A DNA stretch of 64,000 nucleotides, from NCBI GenBank assembly GCA_003280225.1, contig QCFO01000007.1:22386-86385 (forward strand), in the 5' to 3' direction. A program made the position numbers and the translations under genes. The number at the start of each line of letters is the position of its first letter. Position 1 is the first letter of the stretch. The DNA is from Prochlorococcus sp. AG-363-K07. Its GTDB lineage: Bacteria; Cyanobacteriota; Cyanobacteriia; PCC-6307; Cyanobiaceae. A model generated the notes under the pieces. The model searched no databases. It had not been told where the DNA came from and saw only the letters and a list, made by a program, of their open reading frames with translations. Below are positions 30,949 through 41,285 of the stretch, in pieces.

Positions 30949-32361
30949 TTGAGCTCAGGAACGCTCTACGACAAAGTATGGGATCTCCACCGGGTAACCG
31001 AACTTCCTGGAGGGGCAACTCAACTTTTTGTGGGCTTACATTTAATCCACGAGGTAACTAGTCCTCAAGCATTCTCAGCCATAGAAGAAAAAGGTTTAAA
31101 AGTTCGATGTCCTAAAAACACAATTGCAACAGTCGATCATATTGTTCCAACAATTAATCAAAGTAGACCTTTTGAAGATTCTCTCGCAGAAGAAATGCTT
31201 CTGACCCTAGAAGCAAACTGCAAAAAGCATGGAATTAAGTTCTTCGGGATTGGAAGTGGTAGTCAAGGAATAGTCCACGTAATAGCTCCTGAACTTGGAT
31301 TAACTCAACCAGGTATGACCATTGCATGTGGGGACTCTCATACATCAACCCACGGTGCATTTGGAGCAATCGCATTTGGCATAGGTACTAGCCAGGTTCG
31401 AGATGTACTTGCAAGTCAAACTCTTGCAATGACGAAGCTCAAAGTCCGTCGTATTTGGCTGAATGGGAAACTAAGCGATGGTGTTTTTGCAAAAGACTTA
31501 ATTCTGCACGTAATCCGATTACTAGGTGTAAAAGCAGGTGTGGGATACGCATATGAGTTTGCTGGACCCGCAATAGAACTTCTCTCTATGGAAGAGAGAA
31601 TGACCATATGCAATATGGCTATAGAAGGAGGTGCAAGATGTGGCTACATAAATCCAGATTCGACTACATTTAGATATCTAAAAGGACGAATAAATGCACC
31701 CAGTAAAATTAAATGGAAAGACGCTGTAAATTGGTGGCTCAGTCTTGCAAGTGATCAGTTAGCTGTCTTTGATGACGAAGTAAAAATTGATGCAAGCTCA
31801 ATCGCTCCCACTGTCACCTGGGGTATAACACCAGGTCAAGGAATCTCAATAGAAGAACAACTTCCTACAATTGATTCGCTCGATCCAAATGAACGTCCCA
31901 TAGCAAAAGAAGCATTCGCTTATATGAAGCTAAAACCAGGAAGTTCTATATCAGGCCTCCCAGTTGATGTGTGTTTTATTGGAAGCTGTACAAATGGTCG
32001 CCTTAGCGATCTCCAAGCTGCGGCAAAAATACTAAAAGGTAAAAAAATTGCTAGTGGGGTAAAGGCATTTGTAGTGCCTGGCTCTGAAAAAGTAGCCAAA
32101 GATGCCGAAAAAGAAGGGTTAGACATTATTTTTCGTTCTGCAGGCTTCGAATGGCGAAAACCAGGCTGCTCAATGTGTTTAGCAATGAACCCTGACAAAT
32201 TGAGTGGAGCAGAAATCAGCGCAAGTTCTAGCAATCGAAATTTCAAAGGTAGGCAAGGGTCATCTACCGGTCGAACATTATTGATGAGCCCTTCCATGGT
32301 GGCTGCGGCCGCAATCAAGGGAGAAGTTAATGATGTAAGAAAAATGCTTAAGACAAACTAA
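30949..32361 (+). CDS. leuC: 3-isopropylmalate dehydratase large subunit
   Basis: [12 protein letters not shown]...[35 protein letters not shown]...[24 protein letters not shown] start. Confidence 0.97.
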   Translation: MSSGTLYDKVWDLHRVTELPGGATQLFVGLHLIHEVTSPQAFSAIEEKGLKVRCPKNTIATVDHIVPTINQSRPFEDSLAEEMLLTLEANCKKHGIKFFGIGSGSQGIVHVIAPELGLTQPGMTIACGDSHTSTHGAFGAIAFGIGTSQVRDVLASQTLAMTKLKVRRIWLNGKLSDGVFAKDLILHVIRLLGVKAGVGYAYEFAGPAIELLSMEERMTICNMAIEGGARCGYINPDSTTFRYLKGRINAPSKIKWKDAVNWWLSLASDQLAVFDDEVKIDASSIAPTVTWGITPGQGISIEEQLPTIDSLDPNERPIAKEAFAYMKLKPGSSISGLPVDVCFIGSCTNGRLSDLQAAAKILKGKKIASGVKAFVVPGSEKVAKDAEKEGLDIIFRSAGFEWRKPGCSMCLAMNPDKLSGAEISASSSNRNFKGRQGSSTGRTLLMSPSMVAAAAIKGEVNDVRKMLKTN

Positions 32362-32380
32362 CTATAATCAAAATCATTTT

Positions 32381-33007
32381 ATGAATCCTGAACCTTCTTT
32401 CCCGTTAGGGATAATCACACAAATCAGAGGTAAGTGCATAGTTATGCGGGGCTCTGATATAGATACAGACCGAATAATTCCTGCGCGTTTCTTAAAATGT
32501 GTAAGTTTTCAAGCCTTGGGTGAAGCAGTATTCGCTGATGATCGAACACAATTAAAAGGAGAGCATCCATTTGATTTAAGCAAAAACCAGAACGCGTCGA
32601 TACTTATAGTAAATGAAAATTTCGGATGTGGTTCTAGCCGAGAACATGCTCCTCAAGCTCTACTTAGGTGGGGAATTAGAGCAATTATTGGGCAAAGTTT
32701 TGCGGAAATATTTTATGGTAACTGCCTAGCACTTGGTATTCCATGCGTCACGACAACTGAAGCTGATATACTCCAAATTCAAAATACAATCAACAACGAT
32801 TCTAACGAAAATTGGAGCTTAAATCTTACAGAATTAAAATTGAAAAATCCATATAGAAGTTGGGATATAAAAATGAATCAAGGCCCCTTAGAAATGCTTA
32901 TTAGTGGCAATTGGGATATAACATCTCAGTTACTAAATAATGATAAAAAAATAACTGATACTATAAAGAAAGTGCCATATCTAAATAATTTTATACCAAT
33001 TAAATAG
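32381..33007 (+). CDS. leuD: 3-isopropylmalate dehydratase small subunit
   Basis: MRGSDIDTDRIIPARFLK...ILIVNENFGCGSSREHAPQALLRWGIRAIIGQSFAEIFYGNCLALGIP. Confidence 0.97.
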   Translation: MNPEPSFPLGIITQIRGKCIVMRGSDIDTDRIIPARFLKCVSFQALGEAVFADDRTQLKGEHPFDLSKNQNASILIVNENFGCGSSREHAPQALLRWGIRAIIGQSFAEIFYGNCLALGIPCVTTTEADILQIQNTINNDSNENWSLNLTELKLKNPYRSWDIKMNQGPLEMLISGNWDITSQLLNNDKKITDTIKKVPYLNNFIPIK

Positions 33008-33046
33008 GAAGATATAGCACACTAAATCATTTCAGTGCATAGAGAG

Positions 33047-36000
33047 TTATTTGATTTCTTTAGGAGAGTATGGAACAAAAGGCAAGCCTGTTCCTCCAAA
33101 ACTAAAGTCATTCAAATGTACACTTATGCCCCCTTTCCGTTTAGAAGGATTATAGAATAGGCCAAAATCATAAGATCTTCTTTGCCATCGCAATTCTACA
33201 TTTGAATCAATAGCCTCACCATAATATTCAGAACCACTATCAATGTTAAACTCAAAACCTGTATTCAGAACCAAAGGTCCTACCAATTGCTGAGTCAAGC
33301 CTACTCCTAAGGTAGCAAGGTCTACGACATCATCAAAAGAAAATGGACTAGAACCTTCCTTAATAGAAGAACCATAATAAATTGATACCTTTGTATAATC
33401 AAAAAATGGCTTGCTAAATGTTCCCAATGTCATCGTCGGTCCTGCTGTAAAACCAATGATTTTTTGACTGCTATCATCTTGATATACAAAATAAGCCTGA
33501 TTCAAATTAATATCAAAATCTATTTTTGGAACTATAGGGACTGGAGAGTATCGATAAGCATAGCTTGGGGAGAGAGTAGCACTTCCTCCAGTCCAGATAT
33601 TATAGCTAGTAGTAAACGATGAATATATATTAGCTCGCCAAAGTTCATCAAGTTTTCCGCCAACTAAAGTCTCAGCTTGATACTTTCCAAGCCCAACTTT
33701 AAAAGTATAAGCATTATTAAATTTATCTCCCCACGCCCAAGGAATTGTTTTTTCCAAGAAACCACCATAAGCCGTATAGATCTCTGTCTCTCCCCTAGAA
33801 CCATTCCAAACTCTATATCTATACGAACCAAATAAAGTGGCTTCTGATTGACCTAAAAATGCTACATCAACGTTCTTTTTAAGGCTAGATGAAAATCGAC
33901 TTGCATTAGCAATCCTCTCTGGATTAAAGGAACTTATATTCGCATCAAATTCTGTGTCAAATCCTAGCGCTTTCCCATCCAATTTTGCCCTAAGGCCAAA
34001 CAAATCATAAGCATTAATATCTGCTGTTACATTATCACTAGTGATAGAAGATCCATTCTGGATATAGCTATTGGTTTCATAAATTACAGAACGCTGTATA
34101 AGGAATTGAGGCTGAAACTTTAGCCTGAAATCATTGCCTATAACTATAGGCTTAAATGACCTCCCCAAAAAGAAGCCATCTCTATCCTTTTTATCATAAC
34201 TGAAAACCCATCTATTTTCTACAGTTTCATTTCTTTGAATTGTTGTTGACTTAACTATTGGGATGCGAATACGTTCTTCTATTAACAAACTAGCTCTATT
34301 AGATGTAATCAAAATATCCCCATTCAATTCTTCTTTCGCAACCACATTGTATGCATCAATTCTCGTCTGAGTTGGCGTAAAAGGATCATTTGTAAAACTG
34401 ATCTTACGAGCCTTCCAGCCATCTGGAGTGATAATTATTTTCCCTGCCTGTATTCTCCAACGTCTAACTGAACCTTCCACAAGTCTCGAACCTGCTTTTG
34501 GATTAAGTTGAGAAATGCTTAGGCTGCTGGATTGATTATTCTCTTCTATACCCCTTTCAGGCCTCAAAAGTCCAAACCGGCCTTGCAAGCTAAAATCATC
34601 TTTAAATTTAACATCAAAGATTCTTTGATCTATTAATCCAATTGCATCTCTCCTCAACTTCTCTTGCTGATACAAATTTAATTTAGAAAAGTTGGTTTTT
34701 GCAAGTCCAGAATAAGAATCATCAGAGTTCTTAAAAGCAAATTTTTCTATGCCTTTAATCTTAGGGTAAATATTCTTTCTACTAATAAATAAAAGTTCCA
34801 AATTCTCATCAATAGACCTTGGTAATTGCCTAAATGAACTTTCTGCCTTTCTACACTCCAATGGAGGTCTAAGAGTATTCATATTTTCAGCATTCTTTGC
34901 TGCTCCCCATCTATACCTGAAACCAAGAAGATAGGCATTGCTCCCACCTTCAACTCCTCCAAAAGAACCAAAGGCACCCGATCTATGATGAATTCTACTA
35001 ACTAAAGAAACCCTTTCAGACAGAAGTGCTTCAATCTCAAAACCTAAATAATTTAACAATTGTGAATTGGCACTTCTATTCGTTTGTTCAAAATTACTAA
35101 TCGTACTGTTATAACTAACACCCTCCACAATTCCTAAGCTAAAGCCTGGTAAAATCCAAACCCTACCAGCTATTCCAAGAATTGCTTCGTTAAAAGCTTG
35201 AGAAGATGTCTCAGCATAAGGGTCGGCTTGGTTATATCCACCAACTTGCTTATTTGCAATATGTCTAAAAATATCTGCTCCTAGCTCAATAGAAAATGGA
35301 CCTGATCTAAAAATCCTTTTACTTAAACCAACTCCAAAAAGATATTCATCGCGAACATGTCCTCCAATAATAAATGTCTCTCCAAAATCAGCATCAGTCA
35401 TCTGCCCTCCCCAAGTTGTAATCGCCCAATTGTATGGACGCCAATCAGGTAAAGATGGCAACACTGGAGGGCATGCAAGTTCAGTAGATTTTGTTATTTT
35501 TGTATCCTCAGAATTAGCTTTTAAATTAGACCGCTCTAACTGAGTAGCAATCTTAGAAGAAGAAACTGACTCACTTGAATTACTATTTATAATTTCTTGC
35601 TTTAGTGAAGAGCTAACACTACCTGATGTAGTATATGTTTTATTAAATGTATCTACATTCTTCTTAGAATTCTTTAAATTATTCTTCTCTTCGACTTGAA
35701 AAGATGAAGGCGTCTTGAATTTTCTCTTAGATATAAATCTTAGATCTTTGGATAAATTCTCAAGATCAACTACCCCATATACATCATTTAATATTCCCTT
35801 CCTTTCAATCAAGCTATAACGAAAAGAACTTGCTTGAAAATATTGAGAGGCTTTTTTGAATCGCACCCTGCCATGTGCAATAAGGGTTTGAAATTCTCTA
35901 TCAAATTCAATTCTATCTGCCTTTAAAACTGCTCCATCAAGTTGAACACTGACTCTGCCTTCAGCAATAAAACGTTTTAAGCGTGCATCATAACTCTGTT

Positions 36001-36277
36001 TATCTGCACGTAATTGCAACTCACTGGGCGGACTGACAGCAAGATAATCCAACTCTTGAGAAGTTTTCTCATTAGAAATTAGTCCTACTTTGTCAAAGGG
36101 CAAACCTGACAAAGAAGAATTTTTAGAGTTAACAGAATTCCCTAGATTCCTAAATGCAAATGATTTAGCAGTTCCAGAAAAGGTGGCAATAGACAACCCT
36201 CCTGAAGCTATCAGCCCTGTAATACAAATATAAGGGCTTTTTACCGCCAAGACCGTCCTGCTAAAGGACGTGATCAT
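33047..36277 (-). CDS. Large OstA/LptD-like outer-membrane barrel protein (DUF3769-like)
   Basis: 1076 aa; OstA-like segment LRADKQSYDARLKRFIAEGRVSVQLDGAVLKADRIEFDREFQTLIAHGRVRFKK, then aromatic/glycine-rich alternating strands characteristic of a barrel. Confidence 0.75.
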   Translation of the reverse strand: MITSFSRTVLAVKSPYICITGLIASGGLSIATFSGTAKSFAFRNLGNSVNSKNSSLSGLPFDKVGLISNEKTSQELDYLAVSPPSELQLRADKQSYDARLKRFIAEGRVSVQLDGAVLKADRIEFDREFQTLIAHGRVRFKKASQYFQASSFRYSLIERKGILNDVYGVVDLENLSKDLRFISKRKFKTPSSFQVEEKNNLKNSKKNVDTFNKTYTTSGSVSSSLKQEIINSNSSESVSSSKIATQLERSNLKANSEDTKITKSTELACPPVLPSLPDWRPYNWAITTWGGQMTDADFGETFIIGGHVRDEYLFGVGLSKRIFRSGPFSIELGADIFRHIANKQVGGYNQADPYAETSSQAFNEAILGIAGRVWILPGFSLGIVEGVSYNSTISNFEQTNRSANSQLLNYLGFEIEALLSERVSLVSRIHHRSGAFGSFGGVEGGSNAYLLGFRYRWGAAKNAENMNTLRPPLECRKAESSFRQLPRSIDENLELLFISRKNIYPKIKGIEKFAFKNSDDSYSGLAKTNFSKLNLYQQEKLRRDAIGLIDQRIFDVKFKDDFSLQGRFGLLRPERGIEENNQSSSLSISQLNPKAGSRLVEGSVRRWRIQAGKIIITPDGWKARKISFTNDPFTPTQTRIDAYNVVAKEELNGDILITSNRASLLIEERIRIPIVKSTTIQRNETVENRWVFSYDKKDRDGFFLGRSFKPIVIGNDFRLKFQPQFLIQRSVIYETNSYIQNGSSITSDNVTADINAYDLFGLRAKLDGKALGFDTEFDANISSFNPERIANASRFSSSLKKNVDVAFLGQSEATLFGSYRYRVWNGSRGETEIYTAYGGFLEKTIPWAWGDKFNNAYTFKVGLGKYQAETLVGGKLDELWRANIYSSFTTSYNIWTGGSATLSPSYAYRYSPVPIVPKIDFDINLNQAYFVYQDDSSQKIIGFTAGPTMTLGTFSKPFFDYTKVSIYYGSSIKEGSSPFSFDDVVDLATLGVGLTQQLVGPLVLNTGFEFNIDSGSEYYGEAIDSNVELRWQRRSYDFGLFYNPSKRKGGISVHLNDFSFGGTGLPFVPYSPKEIK

Positions 36278-36358
36278 TGCATAAGCAAGCTACACACTGT
36301 CTCCTTAGAGTCCAGTATGTGGCGTGACTTTAGAGAAGTCTCAACAAACTAAATATTT

Positions 36359-36487
36359 TTAGTCTTGAGGACTCTCTAGATCCTTTCTCGCTGGAGTTCT
36401 ACTTGGATCACTAGCCAAGAAGCCAAAGAGAAAAACTCCAACAAAAAAGAAGACGACCGTGTATACGGATATCTTGAGGGCAAGCAT
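36359..36487 (-). CDS. psbN: Photosystem II protein N
   Basis: Manual reverse translation [42 protein letters not shown] (42 aa); divergent from psbH as usual in cyanobacteria. Confidence 0.95.
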   Translation of the reverse strand: MLALKISVYTVVFFFVGVFLFGFLASDPSRTPARKDLESPQD

Positions 36488-36822
36488 GAATACCGACCAC
36501 ATCTATGTAAGCGAATTCATCTTATGTGGCTTCGAGGGGAAATCACCAGTTAAAAGTCGCTTAAGCCCCTTCGATTGGCGTGGATTGAAATGTTTCGCAT
36601 TAGCCAAGGGCAAATTTTCGCAAAACATGACCCTTATAAAGGCCTCCCACGGGGTAGAAAAAGATCTATTTTTCCGAAAATATGCTCCAAAAGGCCTAAT
36701 TCAGATAAATCTGAGACTGAATTCAACTACTTTGCATCAAATCTCTCCAAAGAGATCTGGTTTTAAGGGCCATGCCCATACAATGGGTCTACTAAACTAT
36801 CGATTCAGACTCGAGCAACGTC

Positions 36823-37023
36823 ATGGGACAAAAAACTGCGCTTGGAAGCCTGCTCAAAAAGATTGGGAATAGCGGTCAAGGGAAGGTTGTCCCAGGCTGG
36901 GGAGCAACACCTGTAATGGCTTTCATTGGCACAATGCTGATTGTCTTTTTAGTCATCATGCTCAATATCTACAACGAGTCTGTTGTCCTACAAGGCTTTT
37001 CTGTTGACTGGAATGGCATTTAA
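36823..37023 (+). CDS. psbH: Photosystem II phosphoprotein H
   Basis: [63 protein letters not shown]. Confidence 0.97.
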   Translation: MGQKTALGSLLKKIGNSGQGKVVPGWGATPVMAFIGTMLIVFLVIMLNIYNESVVLQGFSVDWNGI

Positions 37024-37060
37024 GTAAAACTAAGCAGTATTGAAAATCTGAGAAATTCTG

Positions 37061-37300
37061 ATGAATATCTTCGGCATTGGCCTGCCTGAGATAGCCGTTA
37101 TAGGTGCCTTGGCACTGATCATTTTTGGACCAAAGCGTCTTCCAGAGCTAGGCAAAAGCCTTGGGAAAACTTTAAAGGGCTTACAAACAGCATCTTCGGA
37201 ATTCGAAAAAGAGGTTCAAAAGGCTATGTCTGATGAAAGCCCAGAGGATATGGTTCATGAGGAGAAAGTATCAAAAACTAGCGATAAAAATACCAAATAA
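37061..37300 (+). CDS. tatA: Sec-independent protein translocase TatA
   Basis: MNIFGIGLPEIAVIGALALIIFGPKRLPELGKSLGKTLKGLQTASSEFEKEV. Confidence 0.94.
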   Translation: MNIFGIGLPEIAVIGALALIIFGPKRLPELGKSLGKTLKGLQTASSEFEKEVQKAMSDESPEDMVHEEKVSKTSDKNTK

Positions 37301-37338
37301 TTCTGAGGATGAAAAATTCTTTTCAAGTGCTTATTTAG

Positions 37339-37959
37339 ATGAATAAATGTAATCTACGTCTATTAATAGGTCTAGGGAATCCTGGATCAAAGTATGTAAG
37401 CACAAGGCACAATGTTGGTTTTTTAGTTTTAGAGAAAATAGCAAGACAACAAAACCTCACCTTTCGGCAATCAAAAAAGTTATATGGTCTCATTGCTGAA
37501 ACTTCTTTTGGTGCAAACTCACTTCGTCTATTGATGCCAACTACTTATATGAATGAGAGTGGGAAATCTATAAAAGCAGCTATTGATTGGTTCGGACTTG
37601 AAGTAGAGGAAATCCTAATTCTTGTAGATGATATGGACCTTCCACTCGGTCGAATGAGGGTTAGGTCTCAAGGGAGCTCTGGGGGACATAATGGTCTAAA
37701 GAGCATTATCCAACACCTGGGAACACAAAATTTCTGTAGAGTAAGAATTGGTATTGGACCTCCAAAAAACCTCCAATCAGAAAGAAAAAAGATGGCTATT
37801 CCTCATGTTCTGGGAAGATTTAATTCTCACGAAATCCCCATAATAAATGATGTCATAAATGAAGTAATTGAAGGGTTGGATATAATCGAACAATTAGGGA
37901 TAGATAGAGCTGCTACACGTATGAATTCCTATAACGCTAAAAATTGCATTTCACAATGA
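37339..37959 (+). CDS. pth: Peptidyl-tRNA hydrolase
   Basis: LLIGLGNPGSKYVSTRHNVGFLVLEKIA...PTTYMNESGKSIKAAIDWF...LVDDMDLPLGRMRVRSQGSSGGHNGLKSI. Confidence 0.96.
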   Translation: MNKCNLRLLIGLGNPGSKYVSTRHNVGFLVLEKIARQQNLTFRQSKKLYGLIAETSFGANSLRLLMPTTYMNESGKSIKAAIDWFGLEVEEILILVDDMDLPLGRMRVRSQGSSGGHNGLKSIIQHLGTQNFCRVRIGIGPPKNLQSERKKMAIPHVLGRFNSHEIPIINDVINEVIEGLDIIEQLGIDRAATRMNSYNAKNCISQ

Positions 37960-38213
37960 GTTCACTGCCCATCACCAAAGCTCACATTCGTATTGCACGC
38001 CAAAGTTTCGCAGAACAATGTATCGACGGTGAAGTATCTGCTGGCGACTTCGAATGGCAGTTCACCTGGAATTTTGGTATAGGAGAACTATATGTTGAGC
38101 CTTCACTCGGACGAGCTCTTATACAAGATGCCCTAATGCGATTTCTAGTAAAAGCAGATTACAATCTAGAAACTGGTGGTGACTATATCTTTACTGTTCG
38201 TGCCAAATTTTAA
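37956..38213 (+). CDS. Conserved cyanobacterial protein, DUF3146-like
   Basis: MSSLPITKAHIRIARQSFAEQCIDGEVSAGDFEWQFTWNFGIGELYVEPSLGRALIQDALMRFLVKADY. Confidence 0.75.
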   Translation: MSSLPITKAHIRIARQSFAEQCIDGEVSAGDFEWQFTWNFGIGELYVEPSLGRALIQDALMRFLVKADYNLETGGDYIFTVRAKF

Positions 38214-38628
38214 AGTCAATTTCACCCGTCCACCGCATCTTTCTACCGTAGTAATCCTCTACCAAAATCAAAGCGGCAACAGCATCTAAATGATCTGATG
38301 GCAAAATCAATCCTCGTGGAAGTAATTTAAGGAAAAAACTAGGTGGCCAAAGGTCCCAGTATCTATTTCTTGCTCGAAGTGTAGAGCCTTTTTCTTCAAC
38401 AACAGTAATTTCACATACGCCGCTAAGTAATCTTTGCCAACGCAGACTAGTAGTACCATTTCCAATAACTATTTGATTAATCTCCCAAACAGACCTCCAA
38501 CAATGAATTAATTTCAGTACAGAAGATTGGCTAACTACCTTCCCATCCAAAACAACCTCAGCACATATATCAACAAGTAATAGGCCGCATTTACTGTTCC
38601 CAGGATCTATAGCGATAACAATACTCAT
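38191..38628 (-). CDS. RuvC/YqgF-like RNase H-fold putative nuclease
   Basis: MSIVIAIDPGNSKCGLLLVD (RNase H-fold Dx3G motif), IVIGNGT..., SDHLDAVAALILVEDYY. Confidence 0.75.
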   Translation of the reverse strand: MSIVIAIDPGNSKCGLLLVDICAEVVLDGKVVSQSSVLKLIHCWRSVWEINQIVIGNGTTSLRWQRLLSGVCEITVVEEKGSTLRARNRYWDLWPPSFFLKLLPRGLILPSDHLDAVAALILVEDYYGRKMRWTGEIDFKIWHEQ

Positions 38629-38634
38629 AATTAG

Positions 38635-39558
38635 CTAGCTCTGAGCATCATCTTCACTTTTTTCTTGGACTTGTAAAGACACTAAGACTGGATCAGTTGT
38701 GTCACTTCTTCTCATCGAAACAGCTTCTAACTTCACAGTGCCTTCCTTTCTCCGCAACAATTCTTCAGTAATAAAGCTGATGGATCTAGAATTAAACTGT
38801 ATGACTGAACTCAAAGAACCTCTTCTCTTAATCTCAGATGAAGTTGATTGAAATAACAACTTAATTTGCTTACTCAGAGTCTCAAAATTAATTTCCTCTA
38901 GTTCAATAGTCGTACTTACTAAAACCTCACCCTTTTTAACAATATTTTTATTTGGTCTTACCTCAGGAAAAGCATAAACAGCTTTCTCTCCAAGTAAAAC
39001 ATTGCCAGCTGATCTAATATTTACAGCCCATGAACCTTTTTTGCTAAGAATTTCTTCTAAACGTTTAATATCACCTCTTAGGATAAAGACTATTCTTTTA
39101 TTAGGTTTTTCACCAGGTAACACTCTGCGATAGGCATCAAAATTTGCTCTTTGAAGTAGTCTTTCTATCTCTTTTTTGGACTGATCAGGATCATTTACAT
39201 TAATTGTTGATGTAGCAAGAGCTTGCCCACTGCTAATAACAACATCACCTTTTCTTAAGGCATATAAGTTCTTCTCTAGATATTTTAATTCTTTTTCACC
39301 GGACTTAATTTTTGCCTGAATAGCATCTAGCTCAAACAAGCCAACTCTTAGTTCCCGACTTACAAGAAGCATTAAGCCTAGTGAAATAGCACTAATCAAA
39401 CTTCCAGTAAATACTGTAATTAAAACAGCAGTTCGTCGAGGTCTAAGGTTAAAAAAGCTCAAGCGTGCCTTCCCAATACGACTACCTAGCAAATCCCCAA
39501 GAGTTGCCAGAACACCCCCTAAGAGGAGTAAGGAAATAACCAGTAGCCAGCCAGACAC
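38635..39558 (-). CDS. DUF3084-like membrane-anchored coiled-coil protein
   Basis: N-terminal TM LVISLLLLGGVLATLGDLLGSRIGKARLSFFNLRPRRTAVLITVFTGSLISAISL, then a coiled-coil region and conserved C-terminal domain. Confidence 0.82.
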   Translation of the reverse strand: MSGWLLVISLLLLGGVLATLGDLLGSRIGKARLSFFNLRPRRTAVLITVFTGSLISAISLGLMLLVSRELRVGLFELDAIQAKIKSGEKELKYLEKNLYALRKGDVVISSGQALATSTINVNDPDQSKKEIERLLQRANFDAYRRVLPGEKPNKRIVFILRGDIKRLEEILSKKGSWAVNIRSAGNVLLGEKAVYAFPEVRPNKNIVKKGEVLVSTTIELEEINFETLSKQIKLLFQSTSSEIKRRGSLSSVIQFNSRSISFITEELLRRKEGTVKLEAVSMRRSDTTDPVLVSLQVQEKSEDDAQS

Positions 39559-39612
39559 AAAAAAAGCCTTTAAATAATGGAGCTTTAAATACCATCCTCT
39601 CCCAACACAGAC

Positions 39613-40347
39613 TTAATTAAAACGTTTTGCTAGGGCTATTGGATCAAGAACGGTTATTTTCTTTCTTTCTATAGTTACTAAACCTGAATTACGCAGATCT
39701 CCCAATAATCTTGTAATTGTTACTCTAGTTGAACCTATCGCTTCCGCAATGGCCTGATGAGATAAGCGCAAATCAATCGTGATGCCCTTTTGGCCAGGCA
39801 TCCCAAAATCTCGACAAAGCACCAGAAGAAAACTGACTAATCGCGATGACATATCTCTATGCGTAAGCGTTTCTATCATGGTCTCGGTTTGTAAAATCCG
39901 ACTGGATAACCCCTGCAGCAGCATCAACCCGACTCCAGCGTCATTTTCTATAGCATTACGCACTGATGCGGCAGGAGCAGCAACCATTTCTACTCTTGTA
40001 AAAGCAACAGCATGATAAAAACGATCTGAACGATGTCCTGTGAGAAGAGAAAGAACTCCGAATAGGCTGTTTTCTCTTAATAAAGCAACAGTGATTTCCT
40101 CTCCAGATTCATAAACCCTTGACAAACGTACGGCACCCCTACGAATGAAATAAACCCGTTCTGCAGGATCCCCAGGAAAAAAAATAGTTTTCGATCTTTC
40201 CACCTGCTCATTATTTGCACCATCAAGAGCCCTCATTTCATCCAGGAGGACTCTATTCAACGGCGGCTTCTGATTAGCTGCAGGTACAGATTTTTTTAGA
40301 TCAGGTTGTGGGGAATAACGGTTAAAACCGTTAACAGCATCAACCAT
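39613..40347 (-). CDS. ntcA: Global nitrogen regulator NtcA
   Basis: [65 protein letters not shown]...[30 protein letters not shown]. Confidence 0.97.
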   Translation of the reverse strand: MVDAVNGFNRYSPQPDLKKSVPAANQKPPLNRVLLDEMRALDGANNEQVERSKTIFFPGDPAERVYFIRRGAVRLSRVYESGEEITVALLRENSLFGVLSLLTGHRSDRFYHAVAFTRVEMVAAPAASVRNAIENDAGVGLMLLQGLSSRILQTETMIETLTHRDMSSRLVSFLLVLCRDFGMPGQKGITIDLRLSHQAIAEAIGSTRVTITRLLGDLRNSGLVTIERKKITVLDPIALAKRFN

Positions 40348-40415
40348 GATGGCGAAGCAATTTCAAAGACGTTAAGGACAGCACTTATAACCACATGTAG
40401 CAAAAGCAACTGTTT

Positions 40416-41186
40416 TCAGCCTTGGTTCTCCAAAGCTAAAAGTTGTGCTTCGAGAAGATCCTTGATCCCAACCTGAGCAGTATCCAGTAAAGCGCTCAAT
40501 TCCTCCCTAGTAAATGACTTACCCTCAGCAGTCCCTTGAATCTCAAGCAACGAACCACAGCTGTCCATTACGACATTTAAATCAACATCAACCGTCGAAT
40601 CTTCTAAATAATTGAGATCTAACAAACCCACACCCTTCTTTAACCCAACTGAGACTGCCGCGACTTGACCAATTAAAGGATTTACAGACAATTCTCCCCG
40701 AACCAGCAAACGTGAACACGCTAAATACAGTGCAACCCACGACCCTGTAATTGCAGCGGTCCTAGTGCCTGCATCAGCCTGTATCACATCACAATCAATG
40801 AGAAAAGTCTTCTCCCCAAGGAGAGACATATCCAGCACTGCTCTCAAACTCCTTGAGATGAGTCGCTGAATCTCCTGTGTTCTACCGGAAAGCTTTAGTA
40901 ACTCCCGTTTTTGTCGATTAGGAGTAGATGCGGGAAGTAATCGATATTCAGAACTTAACCAACCTTTACCCTCTCCAGCACGCCAATTAGGAACACCATC
41001 TTTTATAGAAACGCTACATAAAACTGAGGTCTGACCGATTTTGATAATTAATGAACTCAGAGCAAATCCCATTGGGTCCAATTGGATATCAAACGGTCTC
41101 AATTCATCACAGGAGCGGCCGTCAATGCGAACAGAGTTGAGATAAGTCACGGATCTAAGAGGTGATGAATTGCTTGTATGTGGCAT
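40416..41186 (-). CDS. rph: Ribonuclease PH
   Basis: DGRSCDELRPFDIQLDPMGFALSSLIIKIGQTSVLCSVSI...GWLSSEYRLLPASTPNR...GRTQEIQRLISRSLRAVLDM...DCDVIQADAGTRTAAITG. Confidence 0.96.
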   Translation of the reverse strand: MPHTSNSSPLRSVTYLNSVRIDGRSCDELRPFDIQLDPMGFALSSLIIKIGQTSVLCSVSIKDGVPNWRAGEGKGWLSSEYRLLPASTPNRQKRELLKLSGRTQEIQRLISRSLRAVLDMSLLGEKTFLIDCDVIQADAGTRTAAITGSWVALYLACSRLLVRGELSVNPLIGQVAAVSVGLKKGVGLLDLNYLEDSTVDVDLNVVMDSCGSLLEIQGTAEGKSFTREELSALLDTAQVGIKDLLEAQLLALENQG

Positions 41187-41285
41187 TCAGCATATCTATA
41201 ACACCATAGATAGTGTCATAAAACTTGTACGACCCAATCTTGCCGCTAGATTTAATCAATACAGTTCAGAGGGACAAAGGTTTTT

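Noticed and set aside
31920-32318. 132-aa minus-strand ORF
   Set aside because: Antisense to the highly conserved C-terminal part of leuC.
36459-36872. 137-aa plus-strand ORF between psbN and psbH
   Set aside because: Overlaps both psbN (antisense) and psbH (other frame); no recognisable domain.
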